Assembly: GCA_029706075.1 (NCBI GenBank)
Contig: JAINUG010000199.1
Location: forward strand, 1,488,001-1,552,000
Reading direction: 5' to 3'
From: Aldrovandia affinis
Taxonomy: Eukaryota; Chordata; Actinopteri; Notacanthiformes; Halosauridae
DNA: 64,000 nt
Of the stretch, positions 32,295 to 43,635 are shown one piece after another. Under the pieces are notes generated by a model, which worked only from the letters and a program-made list of their open reading frames with translations, made no database searches and was not told the origin of the DNA. Made by a program: the position numbers and the translations under genes. Every line of letters starts with the position of its first letter. Within the stretch, counting starts at the first letter, position 1.

Positions 32295-35200
32295 GCATAT
32301 GCATGTAAACAACAATCCATATCGTTTTAACTCCTTTCTTCCTTCCTTTACGATGAAGGGGCCAAAACAATCGAGACCACAGTAAGTAAAGGGAGGGGAT
32401 GTCTCGGTTCTCTCCTCTGGAAGATCTGACATTTGTTGAACCTCTATAGTTCGTCTGTATCTCCTACATTTTATGCACTTGTAAATATGTGAGGAGACCG
32501 CGTTTCCACATCCTAAAATCCATATTCCGTTTGCACGCAACTCATTCATAGTCATGCCTCTACCTTGGTGGTGTACACGCTCATGATGATGTTTAACAAG
32601 CAGGGCTGACACGTGAGATTTCTTTGGAAGAATCGCAGGATGTTTTACATCATAGTGTAAGGCTGATTGGGATAGCCGTCCTCCCACCCTGAGGATGTTG
32701 TTCTTGTCCAAGAAGGCATTCAACATGTGTAATTTGTTGTGCTTGCTCAGGGTGTCTCTTTTCTGGAGCTTGATTTTCTGGATGTCTTCAGCGAAGGCTT
32801 CTTCTTGCACCAGCTTAATGATGAAGATTTCTGCTTCTCTTCTTTCTTCAATGTTGGTTGCTTCGTTTGTTCTTGGCTGAAGTCCTTTGAATTCCTTGAC
32901 ACATTTCTTGAGCCTGGCAACAGCTCTCACAGCTCTGGACCAGTCAGAAAATTTTGTGAAGCGGTTCACCATTGAACTCACTTCTCTTGTCTTGACTGTG
33001 TGAACATGAGCCTTGCGAAGCTCGGGGTCAGTCATTTCCACTTCTCCCACCATTTCCTCTTCACATGGAAGATTCTGTTGCCAAAGAAAGTTGGGTCCCT
33101 TCAGCCAATTAGATTCTTTCAGCTTCACTTTGGACAAGAAGAGAAGATCTTCTTGAGAAACTGGGTTATCGTCTGCAGTGTGCTTGGTGAAATCGGATTC
33201 GAGAGCCTTAATTACATCTGTTGGAATGATTTCTCTGACTTGAGTCTTGCACACAAAGTGTACTTTTCTCTCTAGCTCGACTGATGGCTGTGCAGCAGGT
33301 ATTACTTGTTGCACTATCACTCTGTGACTGGCTCCTATTGCATCACCATAGTCGCTTACTGGATTCGAGCAGCCAACAATACTCCAGCCGAGATCAGTTC
33401 GCTGTGCATATGGATCATTTTCTTCACCTTCCAGGATCTCCTTTGGGAGAAGGGCTTGCTGACAGTTATAGCCAATCAGAAGACCTACTTCACAATCCAA
33501 TGGTGGTGGAATCTTGTCTGCTAATTGTTCCAGATGGGGCCATTTCAGAGCCGTTTCACTAGTTGGAATGTGCAACCTGTTTGCTGGAATGAACTCGTGT
33601 GAAAGTTGATAGCAATGAAATCCTTTTCTCTAAGTTGTATCCTCTCACTTGTAGATCTGTCAGTTTCTGACAGGGTATGATTGTTGATTTTGCAGACATT
33701 GTGGATAGCCGCAAACTGACATCCTCTTTACTTGCCTTTAGGTCTTGGGCCACCTCATCCAGGATAAAAGTCGTATCGCTCTGCGTATCTAAGAGCGCGT
33801 AGACAAGAACTTCCCGCTCTGGCTGTTTTGTGGATGAGACCCAGACTGGTATGATTGAGGACGTTTGTGTGCTAGGGTCTTCTTGTATGACTCTGTTGGT
33901 AGTTGCGGTTGCAGCTATTTGTTTGGTGTCTGCCTTATCCTTTATGTTGTCTCCTTTTGGAAGTGTTGACCTTTGATCTTTGAACTTGTCATCATGCAAG
34001 CATGTCAGGTGTCTCTTCTGACACCTTTCACATGTGCTCTTATTGTCACAACTTCTTGAGTGATGACCAGCCTTCAAACATCCAAAGCAAAGCTTCTCTG
34101 CTTGCACAAACTTGACACGATCTTGAACTGTCCTTTCAACAAACTTTCTGCACTTGACGAGAACATGTCCTGTTCTTTTACAGAAGACGCATGATGGGAT
34201 GTCACTTAGTGTTGTGTTTGTGGACAGTGTCTTTGCTTGAATGGTCTGGCTTCGTGGATACTTAGGTTTCTCACTTTCCACACTCTTGAGAGCTTGTACT
34301 GAAGATATGGGATCACAAGCAAGATCTGCTTCTTTAGACAGGAAGTCTACAAGATCTCTGAATGGTGGGTAGCCAGTGTTTGCTTGTCTGGTTTCCATCG
34401 CTTTGCGGTTCCATCTGGATACCAGCCAATCTGGAAATTTCAACAAAATCCTTTGACTTTCACTGCAGTCATTGAGAACTTCCAAGGTCTTAATGTGGGG
34501 CATTGCGGCCTCACAGCTCTTAAGGAAATCTGCAAATTCTCTTAGCTCGCAACCATCCTTAGAGCTTATCTTTGGCCATCCATGCAGCTTGTCTCTGAAG
34601 GACTTCCCAATTATGAATGGGTCTCCAAAGCGTTTTCCAACAGCTGCCAGGCTGAGTCGTATGCTGCATCAGTGCCTAGTAGGAAAAATCCTTCGACAGC
34701 TTTCTTTGCAGCACCACCTAAGTACTTTCTTAGGTAGTACAGTTTTTCATTCTTTGGAATGTTTTCCTGTCGATTAATATTTGAAAGATAGTCGCCAATC
34801 CTTGAATTTCAAAGGATCTCCACTGAACAATGCAGGCTCTGGTGTTGGAAGACAATTGGCACTTATGGCTTCTGCTAGCACGTTGACCAAATCAGAGCTG
34901 TTGTGCACCTGAGGCATGGGCAATGAAGTTGGTGGAACTTGAGGTGCCAATTGCAAACTTTGGGGACTCGGAGCATGGCTTGTAACTGGCAGAGAATGAG
35001 GAATGAATGGAGAACTTGAAGCATGGAGGGCCTGGGATGTGACTGGCAGAGACTGGGGAATGAGTGGAGAACTTGTGAAGTTAAGAACTTGAAGGTCTCC
35101 CGCAGGTTCAACATCATGCAGCGAATCAATCACTTCAAAGTTTTCTTCAACTTAGTCGTAGACCTTTACTCGAGCTTGTGCAGCATTCAACTTCTTTACT

Positions 35201-35991
35201 TCTTCTAGGCGGTTAAGCTTTCTGTGCTTGTCTTGTATTGCTTGTTGTCTAGCTAGGTTCTCAGATTCAAACTGTGCTTGTCTAGCTAGGTTCTCAGATT
35301 CAAATTGTGCTTGCCATTGTTTGTCTTCAGCCTCTAGCCTTTCAAGTCCTATTGCTTCCTTTTCTTGTTGGTCCAACACTGCCAAAACTTCCTGGGATGC
35401 GGCAGCTTCAGCCGCAGCCTCACTTCTTTTGACTGAGTGGGTGCTTGAGTGGGTAGAACCACATTTTGATCGATGAGACGCCAGTGGCTTTGGTAAAGAA
35501 CCTGTTGAGTCTAGTATTGATCCAACATCAGGCCAAGATTCTTCCTCTTCATCTGTTGTATGCTCTTTGAGTTGCTTTTCTGCCTTTTGAATAATGAAAT
35601 CTGAAAGTGACATGCATGTATCAACTCTGCGCCGCAGGTCTGGTTCAGGAGTTTGCAATCGACATAACTCTTCATAGATGGCCTTTACATCAGAACAGGT
35701 GGCTTTTATGTTCTTAATCAGCTCATCCAATTCATCTTTAGAGACCTCATCAGTCAATATTTCCTTGCTTATTTTTGCATGATACCTCCACTTCTCGTAG
35801 ATGATTCTGTACCGACGTTGTACAGTCTTCAACCTTTCTTCTCGAAACCCTATTCCCTTTTCTGTTAGGGTTTGGGTTCTTTCACTTCTTCGTAATCTTT
35901 CCACTTCTTCTGCAGATTCAGTGTCTGTAGCTTCAGGTTGAGTAGGTGATTTAACATTGTTACGACAGGTCTCAGTGCTTGTGTCAGACAT
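32268..35991 (-). pseudogene. BEL/Pao Gag-Pol, right unit, RT deleted
   Basis: Near-duplicate of the left unit with a different set of breaks. The first frame, 35991-35152 (279 codons), is longer here because it lacks the two-base gain near 30484 of the left unit, and it stops at the same TAA. The next frame starts at 35133 but is broken near 34770 and 34635 by single-base losses. The frame 34503-33559 holds the zinc knuckles and an undisturbed L-L-D-T-Q-S-D-T-T protease start that is damaged in the left unit. A two-base loss near 33597 separates it from 33575-32268, which repeats the protease-to-integrase fusion and the integrase truncation. The shared TAA, RT/RNase H deletion and integrase truncation are ancestral; the other breaks arose after duplication. 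Confidence 0.85.
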
Positions 35992-36889
35992 CTTGAAATA
36001 ACTTGAATGGATAAGGAATGTGTGTAACTATTAAGTTTGAATTGAATTTGTATTAGGCTATTTGTAAATGTACACTACCTCAGGCCTAAATGTGAATAGC
36101 CAGGAAGGTTGTTAATACCTATGTGAATTCCTTAACAACTGTGTGAAAACTTGTGGGAGGCCTAATGTTTAAACCTCAAGAATGCATAAAAATAACTATC
36201 AGCATTTAAATCTATCTACACTTCAAACTGACTTCAATTTCAAAACAATATATCAATAGGAAACTGGCACAATATGAATATAAATCAGGTTAGAAATTAG
36301 CACAAATACGCAAATATAAACCTCAATTGCAAAGAGAATATACTTAAAATGCACTAAATCACTTATGTTTCACATAGGAAAAGTTTTCACCTCAGTGAAG
36401 TTACCCTTTAAATTTCTCTTAAATTGCCCTTTAAACTCAGTTACCTTTCATGAAGACAGAAAATATTACAAGCCTTAATAACGATTCATAATTATGTCCT
36501 TCCTTTAACCTTTACCAAAACATGTTCACTTGCTTATGAGGTTAAGTTTAACTTTGAACTCTTTGACATGTTACAACCATGGACATCAGCACATTAGATT
36601 TATCCCCAACACATAAGCACAGTATACAAGGTTAATAGACTTGAGTCCTTAGTTACAATTTCCAAGTTAAACCACTTCTCACACCACCTTAACTTGTTGC
36701 TTGTGGTAGAGCACTTCTTGGTTTTAGCTTGAAATGTTGTGCTTTCAACACAGTCTAATCACCATTGCTTGCAGTCACCATGTAAACAATAATTTATGGG
36801 CTTTGCTTATCTGATGCGCTGAAAAGTCCATCGCGTTGCAGTGTTTTGGTCTGGTCTCTCCTACCCGTGTTGAGCAGGCGAGTTTTCAC
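35992..36889 (-). other. BEL leader, right unit
   Basis: Near-identical to the left-unit leader, differing by a few single-base changes and small indels (for example at 36018 and 36310). Noncoding. Confidence 0.6.
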
Positions 36890-37320
36890 TGTAGCTCTCT
36901 TCACGACAACACAGACACAGGTCGGTTTTTTGAAACGGGCGTTTATTGTGGCAAGGCTTGTTTCTTCGCTGCATCCACACACTCAATCACCATCAGGCCA
37001 CCACGCCAAGATGCCGTGAAAACTACATTTGAATAAATATAATACAAAATGCATCAACAACTTATACAGTAACCTCGTGTTACAAGCATGAAAACAAATC
37101 AAACACAAAATGGCACGTTAGCATGAACATGAAACATTGTAACTTTGCAGTACAAGTAAACAAAATACCTCGTTGGCCGCTTGTCATGAAAAGAGTCCCC
37201 AGAAAGTCCCTTCAACTGTCCGCTTAAGCCTCAGACATCATAGTCATGACCTTAAATGTGGGCACCGCCAGTGCTTTTTCTTCCGTGAGCAGGCTAATTG
37301 ACTAGCCGGCTAATTAACCA
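36890..37320 (-). repeat. BEL LTR 3 (original 5' LTR)
   Basis: 431 bp to the last base shared with the other LTRs. It carries a private insertion near 37114-37138 (gcacgttagcatgaac). Beyond 37320 the sequence continues gccggaagccagc before gcac, so the true LTR may extend about 13 bp further than the truncated LTRs 1 and 2. Confidence 0.82.
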
Positions 37321-37337
37321 GCCGGAAGCCAGCGCAC

Positions 37338-38440
37338 TGCGTGAGTGGGCGAGCGAAAGTGAGAGAGTGATGTGCATCCGCTCCCCGGGTAGACAGAAGT
37401 GTGCCCCACTGTTTTTAACTGCATAACAAATAAATGAATTTCCTGTACATAAAATCACATTTTTAACTTTACATCAAATAAATCCTTTATCTATTTAAGC
37501 ATGAAATTATGTAATAATATATGAAACAATTATGTATCATGAACACAGATCATAACACAGCATTTATGCAACAGCACTTACATGCACAATGTTAGTTAGC
37601 CAGCGATTTCTACTTTGGCTGCCTTGCTACAAAACATTTAGTAGCCTTGCTTGCTGGTTGTTGATTGTTGTTAAACGCCCAAGCAATTGAAGAATGGTTA
37701 TGTTAAGTTAGTCGTCACACAGATCAGTGACACTTGACAGTTGTTATTAACTAGCTTGCAATTGTTAGCTAGCTTAGGAAACCAAGATTGGATGTCTACC
37801 CCTAACATTATTGTGTAAGCAGTGATAACGGGTTCTCGAGGTTAACTAGCTGGCTAAACATAGCTAGAAGAAAACATACTAGGTCAGAGTTAGCTATGCT
37901 GAATGATTAGCTAGATGGTTAACGTTAGTTAACCAGGCTCGCTAATGCGTTTCCAAGCTGTTTGCAGAGGGAAGATAAGTGAAGTGTTTCAAACGAGCTA
38001 TTGAGCCAGCTCATGGTGTCAACCAACTAAACGTTTATACAGTTTGTAGAACAGATTATGGCAGTTTTCAAGTTCAATAGCTAGCTCAACTGAGCAATAG
38101 ATAACATGAACGTTTTCTGAATTGGCTAGCTACATACCAAAGCGGATACACGCTAGCTAGGTAGCCAAGACTAGGTCTATGCTACCGTTAGCTAACTCCG
38201 TATAAGAAATGTTAGCGATAGCTAGCGAGCTTACTAACCGCTAGCTTATTTACCCTACAACTCAGACTCTGGAAAACATCAGTTAGCCAACTAGCTAGTA
38301 CTTGGCTACTTTAGTACTAAGATAACTCCATAGACGCTAGTTTGCTAACAGTAGCTTACTAACCTAACATTTTAAAAAGCGGTAAATGGGCAAAAATGTT
38401 CATTGCTTTAAGTGTTTTACAGAATAAATGGAAATCAAAG
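37338..38440. other. Inner hAT 3' sequence, TAGC-rich
   Basis: About 1.1 kb with no long frame. From about 37590 to 38370 the tetramers tagc and gcta are strikingly dense (ctagctagc and gttagcta recur), giving many short palindromes. It lies between the BEL array and the right hAT end, so it is probably noncoding hAT sequence. Confidence 0.45.
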
Positions 38441-38904
38441 TTATATTTGTCTCCCTTTTTTTTTTTGCTGATCCGAAAAATTATCTGATCCGTGACTTTT
38501 GTTATCCGTTGCACCCCTAGTCAAAGTGCAGGCCAGATGAAACATTGTGTGAGGAGCAGAACAGGGGTGCAAACTGTATTTCCTTTTGTTTATTTGTTCA
38601 TTGGGAGGAAAGGAGAGGGCCACCACTTTTTTTTGTGAGGGCGACCTGGCGCCCCTAGCCGACATGGCACCCCAGGCAGCTGCCTGTATTGCCTGTGCCT
38701 TGAGCCGGCCCTGTTTGTACCATTGTGAACTTTTTCCTTACATGTACCATTATAATCATTTAGAATAAATCTAATAAGCGGTGTAGTGTCATTGGGGGTT
38801 GGTGACACACAGGACCTTTTCAGAGGGTGTAGGCAATAGAAGAATGGCAGAGAGGAAGGAGGATTCCCAAACAAAACAGAAGGGTTCCTTCTGCCTGGAA
38901 TCTG

Positions 38905-39290
38905 AAACTTGGGTCTTGGATCTTTCAGCAAGACAATGATCCTAAGCGTACCTCAAAATCAGCCAAGAAATGGTTAACGGACCACAAAATTATTGTTTTG
39001 CAGTGGCCATCTCAATCTCCAGACTTGGACCTGATCTAAAATGTGTGGTTTGAATTGAAGAGACCAGTCCTCAAATGCAGACCGAAGGAACGATTCTATA
39101 TGGAGGACAGGTCAATGATCCCCCCAATATGTTAACCAAAAACACTATACAGTAAAAGATGACTCAGTAGCGTTATACTTGTGAGGGGAGGGTGTACAAA
39201 GTACTGAAAATAATGGTGAGTAATTGTGTGAATAATTGTGACAATTGAGTAAAACAAATATTACCTACTCATTTGTAGTACAGGAGGAAT
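38905..39290 (+). pseudogene. Tc1 transposase C-terminal fragment
   Basis: Plus-strand codons from 38918 read F-Q-Q-D-N-D-P-K, the second catalytic Asp motif of Tc1 transposases. About 35 residues later comes Q-S-P-D-L-D-L-I followed by a TAA where the third catalytic acidic residue (Glu of the usual I-E-N) should be. The downstream aaaacactata and gactcagtag blocks match the copy at 55560, so it is the same family. The N-terminal half and the left terminal repeat are missing. Confidence 0.7.
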
Positions 39291-39681
39291 ATTTGATATT
39301 TTGTTTGGTTTTTATTCCTTCACATTATCTTTAAAAGTCCAAACATATGGTGAGTGAAAATTTAAATTTTTTGTTATTTTTTTAAAGGATTTTTTCAGTC
39401 TCCTTTGTTTTGAAACATTTGAGCAATGGCTTGAGAATTGACTGTAAAAATGTGTGTCAGGAAGCATGGCCAAACAGAAGCAATTTCATGCTGGTTTAGC
39501 ACTTAGCACATCAGTTTAATTCAAGACCTAAATACTTGGCCTCCAAACTCACTCCCTAGCATCAACGTTATTATAAAATTAAACCACAAAATATGGATAA
39601 CATGAGCACTGAAGTGTCTTCCTCAAGTCTTCCTCAGCTGGAAAACTTGGATGTTTATAAGCAATGGGGCATAGCAATGTA

Positions 39682-40703
39682 CAGTGCTGTGAAAAAGTGC
39701 CCCCCCCCGCTAATTTATTTATTTATTTTTATCAAAAGGATATTTGACCATCACATAAGTCCTAATATAAATAAAAGGTGATGTAATATAGCAAATTACA
39801 ATACGGTTTTCCATTATTTACTCAACAAAAATCCATCAGATATCAAATACCTTTGTGGGAAAAAGTAAGTGCATGCCTAGCTTCAGTAACTGGTAAAAAC
39901 TATTTTATTAGCAATTGCTTCAACAAAAAATGTCTTGTAAGTATTTATAAGGAACACCCTTCCTTACATAATTCTTTCAACTCTGGCGTTCTTGCATGTT
40001 CATATCAGGTTCTTTCAAAGCATCTTAATGGGTTTTCAGCTGTGCAACATATTCTGCTCTAGAGTACTCTGGTACAGAATGGAATACATTGATTGACTCA
40101 ATGTCCAGGTCCTGAACCATCAAAGCAGTGCACCATGTTTTACGTTGTAATATGGCAAATAAACAGTGGGGTTCATTCATGCAAATTTTCCTATTGAGTT
40201 TAATGGGAGAATTAGCTTGGAGGAACCCTACTAAGTACCCATTTACAGTGTGAAGCATGGTGGCAGAAGGGTGGTGATGTGATGTGAACTGATGTGAGCT
40301 CTACATGCAAGAAAGCCAGAGTTGAAACAATTCTGTAATGAAGGCTGCTCCAAAAATTCCTTCTATGCAATAATGAGACTTATCAATACTGACCGGATAT
40401 TTTGTGTTAAATTAATGCTACTAAAATAGCTTTTATCAGTTACTGAATCAGGGGTGCATTTACTTTACTTACAGGGATATTCGATGTCTGATGACTTTTT
40501 GTTGAGTAGATAATGGAAAAGTTGTAACCTTTTGTCTTATTTGCTATATGCCATCACCATTTATCTATATACATTTCATTTACATTTACATTTTATTTAC
40601 AATTACATTTATATCAAAACTTATGTGATGGTGAAATATAATTTAGATTGAAAATTTGTCAAAAAACAATAAATTAGGATGGGGAGCAGTTTTCACAGCA
40701 CTG
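39682..40703 (+). mobile_element. Tc1/mariner-type element with long inverted repeats
   Basis: Ends CAGTGCTGTGAAAAAGTGC (39682) and complement CAGTGCTGTGAAAACTGC (40703), flanked by TA on both sides (39680-39681, 40704-40705). The inverted repeats extend far inside: 39682-39913 pairs imperfectly with 40416-40703, the right arm being longer through a run of acatttacattt repeats. The middle contains a transposase-like V-K-H-G-G trace near 40245 but no usable frame. The TA duplication fits Tc1/mariner. Confidence 0.8.
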
Positions 40704-40705
40704 TA

Positions 40706-41203
40706 TACATGTGAATGTCCGCAAACTATAGATTTAGAATAGTTAATTGTGTGCATAATGCATCACATTATAACACAATTCATGTTCAGCAGTGTCTTGA
40801 CTGATTAAACATCAGAATGTGTTGCTTTGTAATGCCATAACAAAACTACCCCATGCTGGACAGTGCTCATAAACGTCTTGAATATGAATACCTGTAATAA
40901 ATAAATAAATAAAAAGTGAATATCTATTCCTGCTTTGAGACTTTATCACATAACACATTCTTGTAGAACACACTTACCCAGTTAATTCCACAATGGCAAG
41001 GGGACAAAGAAATGCATATCAGCCCCAGTGTGTGGTGGGTAGAGGAGCAAGCCCTATTTTGAACTACATTTCTTATAATATTGTCACAGTGGTCATCCCA
41101 CATGTGTATACTCCAGTAAAGGATATCTGCAGTTATTCATCAAATATCATTGGAATTCACCCTTTATATTATTACACACACAAATACAGTATATGTAAGT
41201 GCA
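40706..41203. other. Anonymous DNA
   Basis: No gene or repeat boundary recognised. An aaataaataaataaat microsatellite lies near 40897. Confidence 0.35.
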
Positions 41204-41660
41204 TTTCACACACCATGTGACAATCCCCAGATGTGGGCAGAGCAGCAGATGGTAAGGAGTGGTAGAGGAGTGGAGTTTGCTGTTCTCTGGATCGGATCTT
41301 ATGTCCAGTCTCTCTCACAGACACGGAGGAGAGTCACAGCAGGAGAACAGGTTAAATAAAACAAACACAAAACACACAAAGTCTTCACCCGCGAAACTTT
41401 CGTGCGAAAACAACAAACTAAAATGACAAACAAAATAAATAAACTAATTTAAGGTCCGTCTCCTCCAAGGTGGGAATTCCCTTCCGGGGAACAACACTGA
41501 GCACAAACACCGCACCTCTTCAGTCTGGATTCCCACCTTAACTTCACCAGGCACACAAACATTTTGTGACCTGTCAAAACAAAAGTAATTCACAGCAGTA
41601 CTGTGGCAACACACAGGCAACCCTGAAACTCCCCTATTGCAGAGACCGACGTACTCCACA
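41204..41660 (-). repeat. Solo LTR of the Gmr1-type family (diverged)
   Basis: The right end gagaccgac...ctccaca matches the end of the Gmr1-type LTRs (gagaccgacgccttccaca), and the left end atgtgacaatcccc matches acgtgacaatccctgg at 43140. Flanking gtgca (41199-41203) and gtaca (41661-41665) differ at one base and may be the target duplication. It lacks the CTTT repeat of the other copies. The internal region was presumably lost by LTR recombination. Confidence 0.6.
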
Positions 41661-41665
41661 GTACA

Positions 41666-42136
41666 ATATTGCTGTATTATGCTACAATGGATATAATGGG
41701 AATACAATATATTAAAATAATGATGCCTTATATTTTTAAGCAAATTTAAATAATCAGAGACATTTTCCATCATGAATTTTTCAAAATGATTGACAAGTTT
41801 TGTATTTGGATATTATTAATTTCATGTTCTAATAAATGTTTATCAGTTCTAAATAAAAATACAAATTGCCAATAAACTATTATCTATGAGAACTGTATCA
41901 TTCTATTGGTAATATCAACTCTGATGATGTCATTCTAGGCTTAGAATCCTTTAATCTAAATTAAGTCAATATATTTCAGAGATTTAATTTTGATGTGATT
42001 TGTTTCAATATAAACTATGCAAAATTACCTGAACATTGCATCCTATACAGCTCTGCATTAGGTTTCAATACAAATTGTATGCAATGGAGTTTCAAATTCA
42101 TATTCACATCAGATGGCAGTTTCATCGTGTGATATA
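41666..42136. other. Anonymous AT-rich DNA
   Basis: Nothing recognisable between the solo LTR and the Tc1 foldback element. Confidence 0.35.
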
Positions 42137-43065
42137 CAGTGCATCCGGAAAGCACTCCATCAATCAGACCTTTATGGTAGTGGCTAGACGGAAGCTACTT
42201 CTGAGTGAAAGGCATATGACAGCCCACCTGGAGTTTGCCAAATGGTACTTAAAGGACTCTAAGAGCATCAGGAAAAAGATTATCCGGTCTGATGAGACAC
42301 AAATTGAACTTTTTGGCCTGAATGCCAAGTGCTACCATAAAGGTCTGATTGATGGAGTGCTGCAGAGATGTTTGTCCTTCTACCAGGTTCTCCCATCGCT
42401 GCAGAGGAACTCTGAAGCTCTCTTAGAGTGGCCATTGGGTTCTTGGTCACCTCCCTGACCATAGCCCTTCTTTCCCGGTTACTGAGTTTGGCCAGACGGC
42501 CAGCTCTAAGAAGAGTTGTGGTGGTTCCAAACTTATTCCATTTCACAATGATGGAGCCCACTGTTCTCCTGGGTGCTTTCAATGCTTTAGCAATGTTTTT
42601 ATACCCTTCCCCAGATCTATGCCTCAACACAATTCTATCTCAGAGGTCTATGGAGAGTTCCTAGGACTTCATGGCTTGGTTTTTACTCTGACATGCACTG
42701 TCAATCGTGGGACCTTATATAGACAGGTGTGTGCCTTTCCAAATCATGTCCAATCAATTGAATTTACTGGACTCCAATGAAGTTCTAGACACATCTCAAG
42801 GATGATCAGTGGAAACAGGATGCACCTGAGCTCAATTTTGAGTGTCACAGCAAACGGCGTGAATACTTATGTATATGTGATATTTTCGTTTTTAATTATT
42901 AATACATTTGCAAAAATTTCTAAAAAACTTTTTTCACTTTGTCATTATGGGGTATTGTGTGTAGAATTCTGAGAAAAAAATGCATTTAATCCATTTTGGA
43001 ATAAGGCTGTAACATAACAAAATGTGGAAAAAGTGAAGCGATGTGAATACTTTCCGGATGCACTG
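42137..43065 (-). mobile_element. Tc1/mariner foldback element, copy 2 (complete)
   Basis: 929 bp flanked by TA (42135-42136, 43066-43067), with ends CAGTGCATCCGGAAAG on both sides. A perfect 28-bp inverted repeat (42153-42180 and 42332-42359) brackets a 151-bp plus-strand piece of transposase containing S-D-E-T. The rest of the transposase N-terminus runs on the minus strand (42630-42360) with a helix-turn-helix pattern. The right inverted terminal region is longer than the left, which is cut short 16 bp in. Copy 1 at 20948 has the same arrangement. Confidence 0.88.
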
Positions 43066-43126
43066 TATTTGTATCAGTATTTACATTTCTGAAATATTTC
43101 CATAAATATCAATTAGAATAAGTGGC

Positions 43127-43421
43127 TGTCACATGCCACGTGACAATCCCTGGACAGAATAGAGCAGTCTGGAAACAGGGGTGGAGTTTTCGGTCTACGG
43201 ACTCTTTACGGACGGATTCTTTATTATTTCTTTTAAAATGTTCTCTGATCCCGACACGGGCAGAGAACTAGACCGGGAGTTTTTTAAACAAATAAACAAA
43301 ATTAAATCTGTCCGTCGCCCTCACGGGTTCGGGACACAAAACCCATAAACTTTAAACACAACAAAACTATCAAACAATAACTGGAAACTTTCCAGTTCCC
43401 GTTTTACTTTCACTTCGCTTT

Positions 43422-43468
<47 letters not shown>

Positions 43469-43635
43469 CCCACGCCTTTTCTTCCTTGTTCCAGCCACCT
43501 ACTGAAGAGAGCAGAGCAGTTTTCAAGCACACCGATGTGATTAGAAACACCAGACCGGTGCGTGCGTTGGCTGCTCTGCCAGTAGGCATGGCCGCTAATC
43601 GCCCTGATCCGCTGCCGAGACCGACACCTTCCACA
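43127..43635 (-). repeat. Gmr1-type 3' LTR
   Basis: 509 bp; in element orientation TGTGGAAGG to CATGTGACA. It holds a GAAA repeat tract (plus-strand cttt, 43420-43468) and an AATAAA signal (plus-strand tttatt near 43219). A purine-rich ggaggggtg precedes it on the element strand. Confidence 0.82.

Larger units (their letters stand above)
26879..37320 (-). mobile_element. BEL/Pao tandem array: LTR-int-LTR-int-LTR
   Basis: Three near-identical LTRs (26879, 31884, 36890) separate two near-identical internal regions of about 4.6 kb, all minus strand. The central LTR serves both units. The two internals differ only by scattered substitutions and small indels. Both lack the RT/RNase H region and the end of integrase at the same points, so those losses predate the duplication. 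This arrangement is the expected product of unequal crossing-over between the two LTRs of one insertion. The tetramer gcac lies directly left of the array (26875-26878) and at 37334-37337 on the right, a possible target duplication if the right LTR extends to 37333. Confidence 0.88.
26277..38519 (+). mobile_element. Inner hAT element split by the BEL array
   Basis: The right end (complement TAGGGGTGCAACGGAT, 38519) matches the family terminus also seen at 47317. The left end near 26277 is diverged (gtgcaaatataaaaatc), but its subterminal region 26298-26465 is closely similar, in reverse, to 47680-47832. Flanking octamers ttcaaagt (26269-26276) and gtcaaagt (38520-38527) agree at seven of eight bases. 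A BED-type exon lies just inside. Removing the BEL array leaves about 1.8 kb, too short for a complete transposase, so this is a deletion derivative. Confidence 0.65.
19002..38713 (-). mobile_element. Outer hAT element split into a 19.7-kb nest
   Basis: The left end CAGGGTCGGCTC (19002) and the right end, complement CAGGGCCGGCTC (38713), form a terminal inverted repeat with one mismatch. They are flanked by the identical octamer tttgtacc at 18994-19001 and 38714-38721. That is a perfect hAT-type 8-bp duplication spanning 19.7 kb. Own sequence seems limited to 19002-19099, roughly 25860-26276 and 38520-38713. The rest is later insertions: a CR1 LINE, an RTE LINE, a Tc1 element, another hAT and a BEL array. 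A short basic N-terminal transposase-like exon on the minus strand (26196-26276) gives the orientation. Chance pairing of two unrelated hAT ends with the same octamer is unlikely but possible. Confidence 0.72.
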
